Assembly: GCF_001263175.1 (NCBI RefSeq)
Contig: NZ_CP012332.1
Span: forward strand, 1,423,501-1,487,500
Origin: Vulgatibacter incomptus
GTDB taxonomy: Bacteria; Myxococcota; Myxococcia; Myxococcales; Vulgatibacteraceae
Direction: 5' to 3'
DNA length: 64,000 bases
Position 1 is the first letter of the stretch, and every line of letters starts with the position of its first letter. Of this stretch, positions 8,461-16,530 are shown piece after piece. The notes under the pieces are model-generated. The model was not told the DNA's origin. It saw only the letters and a program-made list of their open reading frames with translations, and did no database searches. The translations under genes and the position numbers were made by a program.

Positions 8461-9192
8461 GTGTCCATCCCGTCGATTGAAGATGCAGCGCTCCTGGAGA
8501 ACAACCTCGTTTTCAACGAATGGCACCGTGGGAGCGTCGAACGCGATCCCGCCGCCATTCGGATCGGGAGCCACATTCCGGGCTTCACCTGCGTGATCCC
8601 TCTCGACGCATCCGGGAGGCTCGACGAGACCCTCGGCGGTTTCGACCGCGCGAGGCTCGTGCCCTGGAGCGATGTACGTGAGGAAGATCTCAGGGAACGC
8701 GGATTCGCCCCTGCGGGCGCGCTCTGCTTCATGGTGCTCGACGAGGAGAGGATCGACCGTCCGGGCGCCATCGAGATCGAGGTCGTCCACGACGCAGATG
8801 CGATGAAGCGCTTCACCGAGGTGCAGGTCGACGGCTTCGGCGCGTCGGCCGAGGAGGCGCCCAAGTGGAAGGCGTGGCTCGGCGAGGCGAACCTGCGAAA
8901 CCTCGGGCACGCGAGCCAGATCTTCTACGTCGGCCACCTCGCTGGTGAGCCCGCCGGCGTCACGCTCCTCGTCCAGACCGGGATTGTTGGCGGCATCTAC
9001 GCGGTGGCCACGCTGCCGCGGCATCGTCGCCACGGCGTGAGCCGCGCGCTCCTCCAGCGCGCAATCCAGGACGCGCGCGCCCGCGGCTGTGAGACCATCA
9101 CCTTGCAGGTCTTCGAGGGGAGCGCCGCCTACGGGCTCTACCGCTCGCTGGGCTTCCGCGACGCGTTCCGCTCTCCAGTCTTCGCGCGGTAG
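8461..9192 (+). CDS. GNAT family N-acetyltransferase
   Basis: A 243-residue protein whose C-terminal half is a GNAT fold. It has a strand giving YAVATLPRHRRHGVSRALLQ, which is the acetyl-CoA pyrophosphate-binding loop (R-x-x-x-G-V/A pattern), and a terminal AAYGLYRSLGFR helix-strand. The N-terminal half is a degenerate domain, as in two-domain GNATs. The open frame extends to 8332, but I prefer the GTG at 8461 because the upstream part has no protein-like character. The acceptor substrate is unknown. Confidence 0.8.
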   Translation: MSIPSIEDAALLENNLVFNEWHRGSVERDPAAIRIGSHIPGFTCVIPLDASGRLDETLGGFDRARLVPWSDVREEDLRERGFAPAGALCFMVLDEERIDRPGAIEIEVVHDADAMKRFTEVQVDGFGASAEEAPKWKAWLGEANLRNLGHASQIFYVGHLAGEPAGVTLLVQTGIVGGIYAVATLPRHRRHGVSRALLQRAIQDARARGCETITLQVFEGSAAYGLYRSLGFRDAFRSPVFAR

Positions 9193-9300
9193 ACCGCGTC
9201 AGGCCTCGGTGGAGCATCTCGTCGAATGCCATCTGGACGGGCGCTGAGCTGCTTCCTGCGGGAGGCGGCCCTGTCGGCGCCTGGTGATAGGCTTCTCTGC

Positions 9301-9876
9301 ATGGACTCGGACGAGAAGAATCGAAAGACCAAGATCACCTACGAGGCAATCGAAGAGCTGCCGCCGAACCTCGTAGGCGAGATCGTGGAGGACACGCTCT
9401 ATGCGTCGCCTCGTCCGGCGGCGCCCCACGCGCTGGCTGCGTCCGCGCTCATGGTCGCGGTGGGGGGGCCCTTCCATTTCGACCTCGAGGGTCCGGGAGG
9501 CTGGTGGATCCTGGTCGAGCCCGAGCTCCACCTGGGGCCGGATGTGATCGTTCCCGATCTCGCGGGGTGGCGACGGGAGCGGATGCCGAACCTCCCCGAC
9601 GTCGTGCATTTCACGGATCCTCCCGACTGGATCTGCGAGGTGATCTCTCCGCGTACCGCCGCCCTCGACCGGATTCACAAACTTCCAGCCTATGCGAGAG
9701 CCGGCGTAGCCCACGCGTGGATGGTAGACCCCCGCGAGCACTCGCTCGAAGTCTTCCGCCTGGCGGAAGACCAGTGGGTCTTCATCCAATGCTGGGACGG
9801 GGACCAGCGGGTTCGGGCCGAGCCGTTCGAAGCCGTCGAGCTCGACCTCTCAAAACTCTGGTTGCCCAAGGCGTAG
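9301..9876 (+). CDS. Uma2 family protein (restriction-endonuclease fold)
   Basis: A 191-residue Uma2/DUF820 protein. It shows the family's PD-(D/E)XK-like core: EPELHLGPDVIVPDLAGWRR, then WICEVISPRTAALDR, then HKLPAYARAGVAHAWMVDP. The conserved Asp, Glu and downstream Lys/Tyr are in place. The open frame extends to 9226, but the ATG at 9301 matches the family N-terminus. These proteins are abundant in cyanobacteria and other large genomes and are of uncertain biological role; nuclease activity is inferred from the fold only. Confidence 0.9.
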   Translation: MDSDEKNRKTKITYEAIEELPPNLVGEIVEDTLYASPRPAAPHALAASALMVAVGGPFHFDLEGPGGWWILVEPELHLGPDVIVPDLAGWRRERMPNLPDVVHFTDPPDWICEVISPRTAALDRIHKLPAYARAGVAHAWMVDPREHSLEVFRLAEDQWVFIQCWDGDQRVRAEPFEAVELDLSKLWLPKA

Positions 9877-9918
9877 GCGTCCGTTCAATCTCCATCAACA
9901 ACGAACGGGGGGTGATTC

Positions 9919-10512
9919 GTGTACATGCCAGCCGAATTTGCGCCTGCGGATCGCGCCATTGGATGGCGGGTCGTTCGAGATCACCCGCTGGGCCTACTTC
10001 TCTTGCCAGGCGGCTCGATTGTTCCGCTGCCCATGTTGGGCGACGAGTCGGGTCGGCTCCTACGAGGACATCTCGCGAGAGCTAATCCGGCCTCGTCCTT
10101 GCCCTCCGGAACCGAGGTGACTGTTGTGTTCCTTGGGCCACATGCGTACGTGAGTCCCACCTGGTACTCGGCCCCTCGAGAGAACGTCCCGACATGGAAC
10201 TACGTGATCGTTCAGATGGAAGGGACGATCTCTTGGCTCGGTGAAGAAGAGACGCACAGGCTGCTCGACGATATGTGCGCCAGGTTCGAAGCGCCAGGCG
10301 GGTATTCCTTGAACTGGGTGGACGATGCTCGAGTAGCGGCGATGCTACGCGAAATCGTGGGGTTCCAGATCCACGTGCAGGAGATGCAGCCTAAGCTCAA
10401 GCTCTCCCAGAACAGGTCTCTCGAGGATCGGTCGCTTGTGCAGAGCCATTTCGCCCAGGCTCCCTCGCCCGGACCTGAGCTCGCCGACTGGATGTCTGGA
10501 ACGAAAAGGTGA
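9919..10512 (+). CDS. FMN-binding PaiB-type protein
   Basis: A 197-residue member of the PaiB family of FMN-binding split-barrel proteins, annotated elsewhere as negative transcriptional regulators. The landmarks are present in order: the N-terminal MYMPAEF, GPHAYVSPTWY near residue 73, VPTWNYVIVQMEG near residue 92, and KLSQN in the C-terminal part. Translation starts at GTG 9919 behind a GGGG stretch. DNA-binding has been proposed for Bacillus PaiB, but a flavin-dependent enzymatic role is as likely. Confidence 0.9.
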   Translation: MYMPAEFAPADRAIGWRVVRDHPLGLLLLPGGSIVPLPMLGDESGRLLRGHLARANPASSLPSGTEVTVVFLGPHAYVSPTWYSAPRENVPTWNYVIVQMEGTISWLGEEETHRLLDDMCARFEAPGGYSLNWVDDARVAAMLREIVGFQIHVQEMQPKLKLSQNRSLEDRSLVQSHFAQAPSPGPELADWMSGTKR

Positions 10513-10514
10513 AC

Positions 10515-10545
10515 CTGGCAGGCGCGTTGGACACACGCCTGCCAG
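10515..10545. terminator. Bidirectional hairpin between convergent genes
   Basis: A perfect 10-bp stem (10515-10524 with 10536-10545, 11-nt loop) lies between the stops of the plus-strand PaiB-like gene and the minus-strand lipoprotein gene. Its position favours a shared terminator. Confidence 0.6.
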
Positions 10546-10549
10546 CGAT

Positions 10550-11074
10550 CTACGGGTTGCACGCAGGACGAGGATCGCTCACGACCTCGACCCTCGTATC
10601 GTCATCGCAATCATCGGCGGAGATACTGCACTCCCACATGTCGTCGCGGTTGCCCACATTGGGACAATCTCTCCTCGTGACGGTGTGGCAGTGGACCGGA
10701 ATCTGAGTCGTGTCGTAGAACTCGACGACCTTGCAGCCACCATCGTTCGGGACGACGAGCAGGTCGGTCCGGATGTAGGCGCGGTCGTAGTCGCGGTCGC
10801 CGGGACGATTCAGTACGGTGAGCTGGGCCGGCCTGCATGCCTCGAGGGCGTCCTCGATGCAGCCGTACGCCACGTGCTCCTCGGACGAACAGCTGCAGTC
10901 GACACCCTCGTTGCCACACGGGCGCCATCGGGTCTCGACCGAAGGGCAGATCTCGAACGATAAACCCACTTCCCGCTTGTAGTCCTCGACGAAACCTCCG
11001 GCGCTATCGGAGGAGCTTTCCCCACAAGCCGGTGCAAGGAAGAGGGTCATCAGCGCGGCAGCTCTAACATTCAT
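10550..11074 (-). CDS. Cys-rich lipoprotein, unknown function
   Basis: A 174-residue lipoprotein (lipobox LAPAC near residue 17) with a Ser/Asp linker and about ten cysteines in the mature part, including CSCSSEEHVAYGC, CHTVTRRDC and CSISADDC. No family was recognised. The start is the ATG at 11074, which gives the signal peptide; the frame opens further upstream without protein-like sequence. It lies next to the convergent PaiB-like gene. Confidence 0.7.
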   Translation of the reverse strand: MNVRAAALMTLFLAPACGESSSDSAGGFVEDYKREVGLSFEICPSVETRWRPCGNEGVDCSCSSEEHVAYGCIEDALEACRPAQLTVLNRPGDRDYDRAYIRTDLLVVPNDGGCKVVEFYDTTQIPVHCHTVTRRDCPNVGNRDDMWECSISADDCDDDTRVEVVSDPRPACNP

Positions 11075-11286
11075 GGCGAATCCAATCAGAGGCCGGTTGC
11101 ACCGCGGAACGGGCGGAGGACTGGGTCCGCCGCCCCCAAGGCAGTGTCGCAGGGCCGTCACTTTGCGTAATCGATCAACCTTCGCATAGGACGTCTGGAC
11201 CCGACCAAAGCGGCCAAAGAATATCTACGCCAGGCTCTGTGCCACGAGAGCGTCTCCTCCATCGAAGGGGACTGTGGCCGGCGGCC

Positions 11287-12639
11287 CTAGAAGGCGAGCC
11301 GGGTGATCGTCTTCCGTCGCCAGCCGAGACGGTAGTAGGTCGCCTGAAGGACGAACATGCTCGTGAAGGCGATCGGGTAGGCGGCCCAGACCCCGTCGAT
11401 CCCGATTTTCTGGCTGAGGAGCCACGCGGACGGCACCTCGACCAGCGCGATCACGGAGATCGCGATGCCGGTAGGGATCAGCACGGTTCCGCTCGCGCGC
11501 ATGACGCCCGACAGCACGGAGGCCATGCCGAAGATGACGACGCTCCACATCACGATGTGGACGAGGCGCTGTGCGAGCTCGATGACCGCTGGATCGGTGA
11601 TGAACAGGCCGAGGAGGGGGCGCGAGAGCGCGTAGGCCAGGACGATAAGGGTTCCGGTGATGACGAGGTTGAGCAGGAGGCCCGTGCGAGCGATCGCGCC
11701 GAGCTGCTCGGAGCGTCCGGCGCCGATCGCCTGTGCACCCAGGATCGAGGCGGTGATCGCGATTGAGAGCGCCGGGAACTGCACGTAGCTCAGAACCTGG
11801 TTGACCGCGCCATAGGCCGCCGTCGCGTTCGAGCCGAAACCGTTGACGAGCCCGAGGAGGACCAGCTCGGCGAGGGACATGGCGATCATCTGCATCCCGG
11901 TGGGCAGACCGATGCGGAGGACGGCCCGCAGTAGCGTCCGATCGACGCGCAGGTGTTGGATGAGCTCGCGGTCGGGGGCCAGCACGTGGCGTCGCCTGCG
12001 GAGGTCGAAGGCGAGCCAGCCGAGGGCGACGGTGATCGCGAAGACGGTCGCGACGGCGGCACTGGCGGCGCCGAGCTTCGGAAGCCCGAGCCAGCCGCGG
12101 ATCAGCGCAGGCGTCACGAGCAGACCCGTCGCGGTCGACACGGCGAGGGCCTTGAGGGGCGTCACGGTGTCGCCGACCCCGCGCATCATCGAGGTGACGA
12201 GGAAGAACAGGAACAACAGGGGCATGCCTATCAGCGTGATGCGGCCGTAGGCGGTCGCCTCCGCCAGCACGTCCGGCGGCGTGCCGAGGAGCTTCATCAG
12301 GCTCCCGGCGAAGGTGCCTCCGACGACGGCCACGACGAGGCCTGCAATCAGCGTGACGCTCGTCGCCGTCCCAACGATCGCCCTGACCTTGTCGGGCTGC
12401 TTCGCGCCCCAGGCCTGGCCGATGAGCACGGACGCACCCGTTCCCATGCCGATGAGGAAGGCGATCAGGAAGAACATCACCGGGAAGAACGCAGAGGCGG
12501 CCGCGAGCGCGCTCACGCCGATCATCTGCCCGAGGAAGATGCTGTTGAGGGTGCCGGAGAGAGATTGGAGGATGTTGGCCAGCATCATCGGCCCGAGAAA
12601 GGCGATGAAGATCTTCCAGAGCGGTCTGTCAGCGGTCAT
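11287..12639 (-). CDS. MATE family efflux transporter
   Basis: This 450-residue integral membrane protein has twelve hydrophobic segments in two halves, as in the MATE (NorM/DinF) family. The first half begins PLWKIFIAFLGPMMLANILQ and the second begins with AVLRIGLPTGMQM, the usual pseudo-repeat. MATE proteins export cationic or organic compounds using Na+ or H+. It is a single gene with no adjacent regulator, so the substrate is open. The length is normal for the family. Confidence 0.93.
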   Translation of the reverse strand: MTADRPLWKIFIAFLGPMMLANILQSLSGTLNSIFLGQMIGVSALAAASAFFPVMFFLIAFLIGMGTGASVLIGQAWGAKQPDKVRAIVGTATSVTLIAGLVVAVVGGTFAGSLMKLLGTPPDVLAEATAYGRITLIGMPLLFLFFLVTSMMRGVGDTVTPLKALAVSTATGLLVTPALIRGWLGLPKLGAASAAVATVFAITVALGWLAFDLRRRRHVLAPDRELIQHLRVDRTLLRAVLRIGLPTGMQMIAMSLAELVLLGLVNGFGSNATAAYGAVNQVLSYVQFPALSIAITASILGAQAIGAGRSEQLGAIARTGLLLNLVITGTLIVLAYALSRPLLGLFITDPAVIELAQRLVHIVMWSVVIFGMASVLSGVMRASGTVLIPTGIAISVIALVEVPSAWLLSQKIGIDGVWAAYPIAFTSMFVLQATYYRLGWRRKTITRLAF

Positions 12640-12794
12640 CGGTGCGTGGGGCTGGAGCGATCGGAATTCGAAGGGACGGCCCCCTCCTGCGACGAAGTTT
12701 GGCGCGGGTTTTACCCTGGTATAATTCCGACGTCAACCGGCCCGAGAGCCGAGATCGTCGGTCAACCCAGCCGATTGCCCCCGGCGCGAGTCCG

Positions 12795-13451
12795 TCACTC
12801 TTTGGGTCGCAAGTCGATCGGGTAGCGAACGGTGATGCTTCCGAAATCGCGCGGCGCGGGGAACGTAGTCCCGCTGAGCCCGTCGAGGATGCAGGCCTGG
12901 ACGAGAACCGATTCCAGGGTGGTCTCGTCCTCGTCGAACTCCGCGTCGATGACGCGGCCAACGCCATCCCGCGCCTCGATCGCGAAGAGGATGGCTACGC
13001 GACCTGCGAGCTCGGGCCAGTGTTGAAGCGCCTCCTCGTAGCATCGCTTCACTGCTGGCAGCACTTGCTGTTCCATCGCGTCGCGCACCCCCTTTCGAGC
13101 GGCTTCGTCGGCCTCGGCCTTGTCGGCGTCGCCAGGTTTGGCGGCCGGAGCAGTCCGAGCGGCCGCCGTCCGGGCACCGCCGAGAGGTGGGGCTGTTGGG
13201 GTAGCCGTCCCTGGAGCGTTCGGGCCGGAGGTGGAACCGGCTCTCTCGAGCTTCTCCTCCGCAGGAGCTCGTTCCTCCACCGGAGCGCGCGTCTTCGAGG
13301 AAGGTGAGGGTTCCTCGGGCTCTTCGGTGGGCTGGTCCGTGGCTCGGGACGCGATGGAGGTCGGATCGGGACGGCTCTGCGACAGGAAAACGAGCACGAG
13401 GGTCAGGGTCGAAACCAGTAAGGCAGCGGGTCCCCATGCTCGAAGTTTCAT
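12795..13451 (-). CDS. AgmX/PglI C-terminal domain protein
   Basis: A 218-residue protein with one N-terminal transmembrane helix (residues 8-24), then an 85-residue Pro/Ala/Glu-rich periplasmic linker, then the AgmX/PglI C-terminal domain. The domain shows VLPAVKRCYEEALQHWPELA, GRVAILFAIEARDGVG and the final TFPAPRDFGSITVRYPI strand. This TonB-like domain is frequent in Myxococcota, where some members act in gliding motility or envelope transport. It is a single gene beside an AsmA-like gene on the same strand, consistent with an envelope role. Confidence 0.85.
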   Translation of the reverse strand: MKLRAWGPAALLVSTLTLVLVFLSQSRPDPTSIASRATDQPTEEPEEPSPSSKTRAPVEERAPAEEKLERAGSTSGPNAPGTATPTAPPLGGARTAAARTAPAAKPGDADKAEADEAARKGVRDAMEQQVLPAVKRCYEEALQHWPELAGRVAILFAIEARDGVGRVIDAEFDEDETTLESVLVQACILDGLSGTTFPAPRDFGSITVRYPIDLRPKE

Positions 13452-13583
13452 GCGTCCTCCGGAAGGCCTGCGGCGTGTCTCGAGCCGGCCAGCGTCCGAG
13501 CGTCTCGACCCACGCCTCTCGATGCTTCGGACGAGCTTATCGGGGCAGCACCACCCCTCACAATCTTGGAGCTCGTCGTTTCG

Positions 13584-14888
13584 CTAGTGCTTCTTTTCGA
13601 ACGGTGAGAGGAGTTTGTTCTCCAACTTCTTCAGCCACCCCGGCACGCGCTCTCCGAAGGGTCCGGGCTTTACAGCCTCAATCTTGGGATCGGACGTAGT
13701 TCCCTCGACACGGAAGCTGACCGGGACCGGCTCGGAGAACTTCTCCTTTCCTGCGACATATTCGGGCTCGACGCCGAGTTGGCCCTCCAGATCGAGAGCC
13801 CCGTCGAGGCCGACCCGCCCAGTCAGGGTGAGCTTTCCCTCGGCGGTATCGGCGACAGCGGGCTCCACGAGGTTGGCCCAGCCGTCGGCGACTCGGACGT
13901 CGGCCCTTGGATCGCCGAGGCTCGTGTGTCCCTTCATCGCGGGCGGCTTTCCGCCGAGGTGGAGTTTCGCCAATTCCTTTTCGAGCGCCGAAACGATCGC
14001 CTCGCCAAGGGTGAAGTGGATCCAGGTCGCGTCGTGCAGCTCGAAGTGCGCGGTGCCCGCGGTGTTGCGTTGGAGGGCCGCGCCGCTGGTGCCGCGTCCG
14101 GAGAGGTCCGCCCGTGCGAAGAGCTTGCCCTCGATCGATTCCGGCGGGGAGGGAAGGGCGCCCAGGTCGATGCCTGCGAGCCGGATATGCACGTTCCACG
14201 CGGGGAGGGCGCTGTTCGAGATGTCGGTCCAGCCCTGCGCGTGCAGCGACCCACGGAAGGCCTTGGCGGTGAGGTCTTCCAGGGTGATCAGCGGATCCTC
14301 GTCGTGGAGCAGAGCATAGATGTCGGTGACGTCGAGCCTCGTCCCCTTGCTCCGGTCGACCAGGGAAAACGAACTGTCGCGAAGCGTGATGCGTTCGATG
14401 CGCACCGGATGCTTGGGCGGCTGGTGGTGCGATGGGGGCTTCTTGGGGTGCGAGGGAAGATCCCAGGCTCCGTTGGGCAGGCGGACCAGGACGAGGTGGA
14501 TGCCGCGCAGGTCGACCGAGTTGACTTTGCGGTGCGTCCCCAGACTGGCGAGGAACGCCCACGGGTCGAAGTCGATGGCAATTTCACTGGCGGTGAGTAC
14601 GGGTTCGCCCGCCTTGCCCAGGACCCGAAAATCCTCGACGGTGACCGTCGTCGACAGGATGCCCTTCTCCTGTACGGAGCGGGTCGTCATCGTCGGGCCG
14701 AGTTGGTCCGAGATCTTGGGAAGGATCTTCTTCTCGACGTGCTTGCCAAACGAAGCAGTGTGGAGCCACACGAAGGCGGCCACGATCATCAACACGGCGA
14801 GGGAGACGAATCCGAGCGCCACCCGGCCGAGCACGTGGAGGAATCGTCGATTGGGTGGCCTGGCAGCGGGCGACTCGGGCTCTGCCAT
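13584..14888 (-). CDS. AsmA/DUF748-like envelope protein
   Basis: A 434-residue protein with an N-terminal membrane anchor (residues 20-42) and a long periplasmic part. The pattern is that of AsmA/DUF748 (VPS13-like bridge) proteins: SVQEKGILSTTVTVEDFRVL, an AIDFDPWAFL segment, VNSVDLRGIHLVLVRLPNGAW, and later an ADVRVADGWANL and LTGRVGLDGALDL strand series. These proteins form hydrophobic grooves thought to move phospholipid or control outer-membrane assembly. The length is short for the family, which often exceeds 600 residues. It lies 132 bp from the AgmX-like gene on the same strand. Confidence 0.8.
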   Translation of the reverse strand: MAEPESPAARPPNRRFLHVLGRVALGFVSLAVLMIVAAFVWLHTASFGKHVEKKILPKISDQLGPTMTTRSVQEKGILSTTVTVEDFRVLGKAGEPVLTASEIAIDFDPWAFLASLGTHRKVNSVDLRGIHLVLVRLPNGAWDLPSHPKKPPSHHQPPKHPVRIERITLRDSSFSLVDRSKGTRLDVTDIYALLHDEDPLITLEDLTAKAFRGSLHAQGWTDISNSALPAWNVHIRLAGIDLGALPSPPESIEGKLFARADLSGRGTSGAALQRNTAGTAHFELHDATWIHFTLGEAIVSALEKELAKLHLGGKPPAMKGHTSLGDPRADVRVADGWANLVEPAVADTAEGKLTLTGRVGLDGALDLEGQLGVEPEYVAGKEKFSEPVPVSFRVEGTTSDPKIEAVKPGPFGERVPGWLKKLENKLLSPFEKKH

Positions 14889-14980
14889 CCGGCGAAGTTA
14901 GGAAGGCCCACGGACTGACGCAAGGCGCCGGTGGGCCGGAGAGGCCGCGAGCGGCCGGGGAGCGTGATAGGTTCGAGCCC

Positions 14981-15499
14981 ATGGCCGAAGGCATCTACCT
15001 ACCGCCGATCCCGCGAGGAACGCTGCTCCCCGAGCCGGCGAGGGTCGAGAGACTCCAACAGGCGCTCCCCCTCATCCTCGCGACGACCGAGGGAGAGACC
15101 GATGCGGTCGCCATCCAGGCGACGCTCGCGACGCTGCTCTGGGACGCCCTCCCGCAGGCGAGCTGGTGTGGATTCTACCGAACGACCGCCCCTGGGATGC
15201 TCACGGTAGGGCCCTACCGAGGACCCATGGGATGCCTTCGGATCCCTTTCGAGCGGGGAGTCTGCGGCGCCTGCGCGCGGACGGGGCAGACGCAGCTCGT
15301 TGAGGACGTGACGCGATTCGCCGATCACATCGCCTGCGACGATGCGACTCGTTCCGAGCTGGTCGTCCCTGTCTTCGCGCACGGCGAGGTGGTCGCGGTG
15401 CTCGACCTCGACTCCCACCAACTCGCAGCGTTCTCGGCTCGGGAGGCGGAGGTGCTCGAGGCGTTCCTCTCGCGCGCGTTCGCAACCGCGGTGTTCTGA
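14981..15499 (+). CDS. msrC: Free methionine-(R)-sulfoxide reductase (GAF domain)
   Basis: A 172-residue single GAF-domain enzyme that reduces free L-methionine-(R)-S-oxide using thioredoxin-type reductant. The catalytic cysteines of the fRMsr family can be seen: Cys85 (PMGCLRIPF), Cys95 (RGVCGAC) and Cys119 (HIACD), with ATRSELVVPVF after it. The ATG at 14981 gives the family-length protein; the open frame upstream is not protein-like. It is a single gene for repair of oxidative damage. Confidence 0.93.
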   Translation: MAEGIYLPPIPRGTLLPEPARVERLQQALPLILATTEGETDAVAIQATLATLLWDALPQASWCGFYRTTAPGMLTVGPYRGPMGCLRIPFERGVCGACARTGQTQLVEDVTRFADHIACDDATRSELVVPVFAHGEVVAVLDLDSHQLAAFSAREAEVLEAFLSRAFATAVF

Positions 15500-15516
15500 G
15501 CGAGCTCAGCTCTTCG

Positions 15517-16350
15517 TCAGGGGGCTCGGGCCGACAGGCCAAACATCAGAGGCAGCCTGGCGGTTCCGTCTGGCCAGAGCCATCGCCGGCCCTCGCCGGG
15601 GACGAGGCCGCCGATCACCTTGCAGCCATTGGCGTGGGGAAATTCTCGAACGGTCTCGAGGAGGAGGCCGGCGTCGATGAGGCTCTGGACGATCTCACCC
15701 AGGCCCCGCTGCCAGGACTTGGCCGGAACGTCGTTCGGGACCGTCGGCCCCACGGTGACGGCCCCCAGACCGTCGCCCGACGCCGCGACGTAATCGCCGA
15801 CGGGATCGACGAACGGACCCCGAAGGAAGTAGTCGTCGCCGCTGAGGCGCAGGTCTGCACCGAAGGACCAGACCGACGGGTGGAACTCCACGTAGACGAA
15901 GCGACCTCCCGGTCGGAGGACGCGCCGAACGCCGCGCGCCCAGGCGTCCAGGTCGGGCAGCCAGGGGGTCGCGCCGTAGCTCGAGAAGGCGAGGTCGAAT
16001 CGCTCGTTTGTTCCCTCCAGCCAACTCACGACCTCGGCCTCTTCGAAGCGCGCGGGGATCTCTGAGCCTGCTGCCAAGCTGCGGGCAAAGCCGATCGCCT
16101 CGTCCGAGAGGTCGACCCCGACGACCTCTGCACCGCGGCGAGCCAGGCAGAGCGTGTCCTGACCCGCGTTGCACTGGAGATGCACCAGGCGTTTCCCCCT
16201 CAAGTCGCCTAGCAGCTCGACCTCCTCGGGGAAGAGCACGTCGCCGCCGCTTCGGAGGAAGGAGATCTGGTCGCCCTTGTGCGCGTTGTGATTGCGAGTC
16301 GCGGCGTTCCAACTTCGCCGCAGCTGGTCGAGATCCGAAGAGGGCTGCAT
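15517..16350 (-). CDS. Class I SAM-dependent methyltransferase
   Basis: A 277-residue cytosolic methyltransferase with motif I as LVHLQCNAGQDTL, the acidic ribose-binding VVGVDLSDEAI, and FDLAFSSYGATPWLPD followed by RVLRPGGRFVYVEFHP. The N-terminus RRSWNAATRNHNAHK with KGDQISFLRSGG is shared with a group of small-molecule methyltransferases of unknown substrate. The start is the ATG at 16350; the frame is open 180 codons further but those residues are a shadow of the next gene. Divergent from the ATPase gene. Confidence 0.88.
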   Translation of the reverse strand: MQPSSDLDQLRRSWNAATRNHNAHKGDQISFLRSGGDVLFPEEVELLGDLRGKRLVHLQCNAGQDTLCLARRGAEVVGVDLSDEAIGFARSLAAGSEIPARFEEAEVVSWLEGTNERFDLAFSSYGATPWLPDLDAWARGVRRVLRPGGRFVYVEFHPSVWSFGADLRLSGDDYFLRGPFVDPVGDYVAASGDGLGAVTVGPTVPNDVPAKSWQRGLGEIVQSLIDAGLLLETVREFPHANGCKVIGGLVPGEGRRWLWPDGTARLPLMFGLSARAP

Positions 16351-16530
16351 CTCGCCATCGTACGCCAGATTCCGATCGGCGATCGACCGGGCGTTTCCTT
16401 CCGAGGGATGTCGTCGCAGCTGTCGGAGTGGGCCTTCGCGGCGACCGAGCGAGCGGGAGTGGGCGAAGGCACGGCGGGAGCTTAGTTTCGCGGTAGCTCT
16501 CGCCATGTACCAAGGACGGACTAGGACCTC

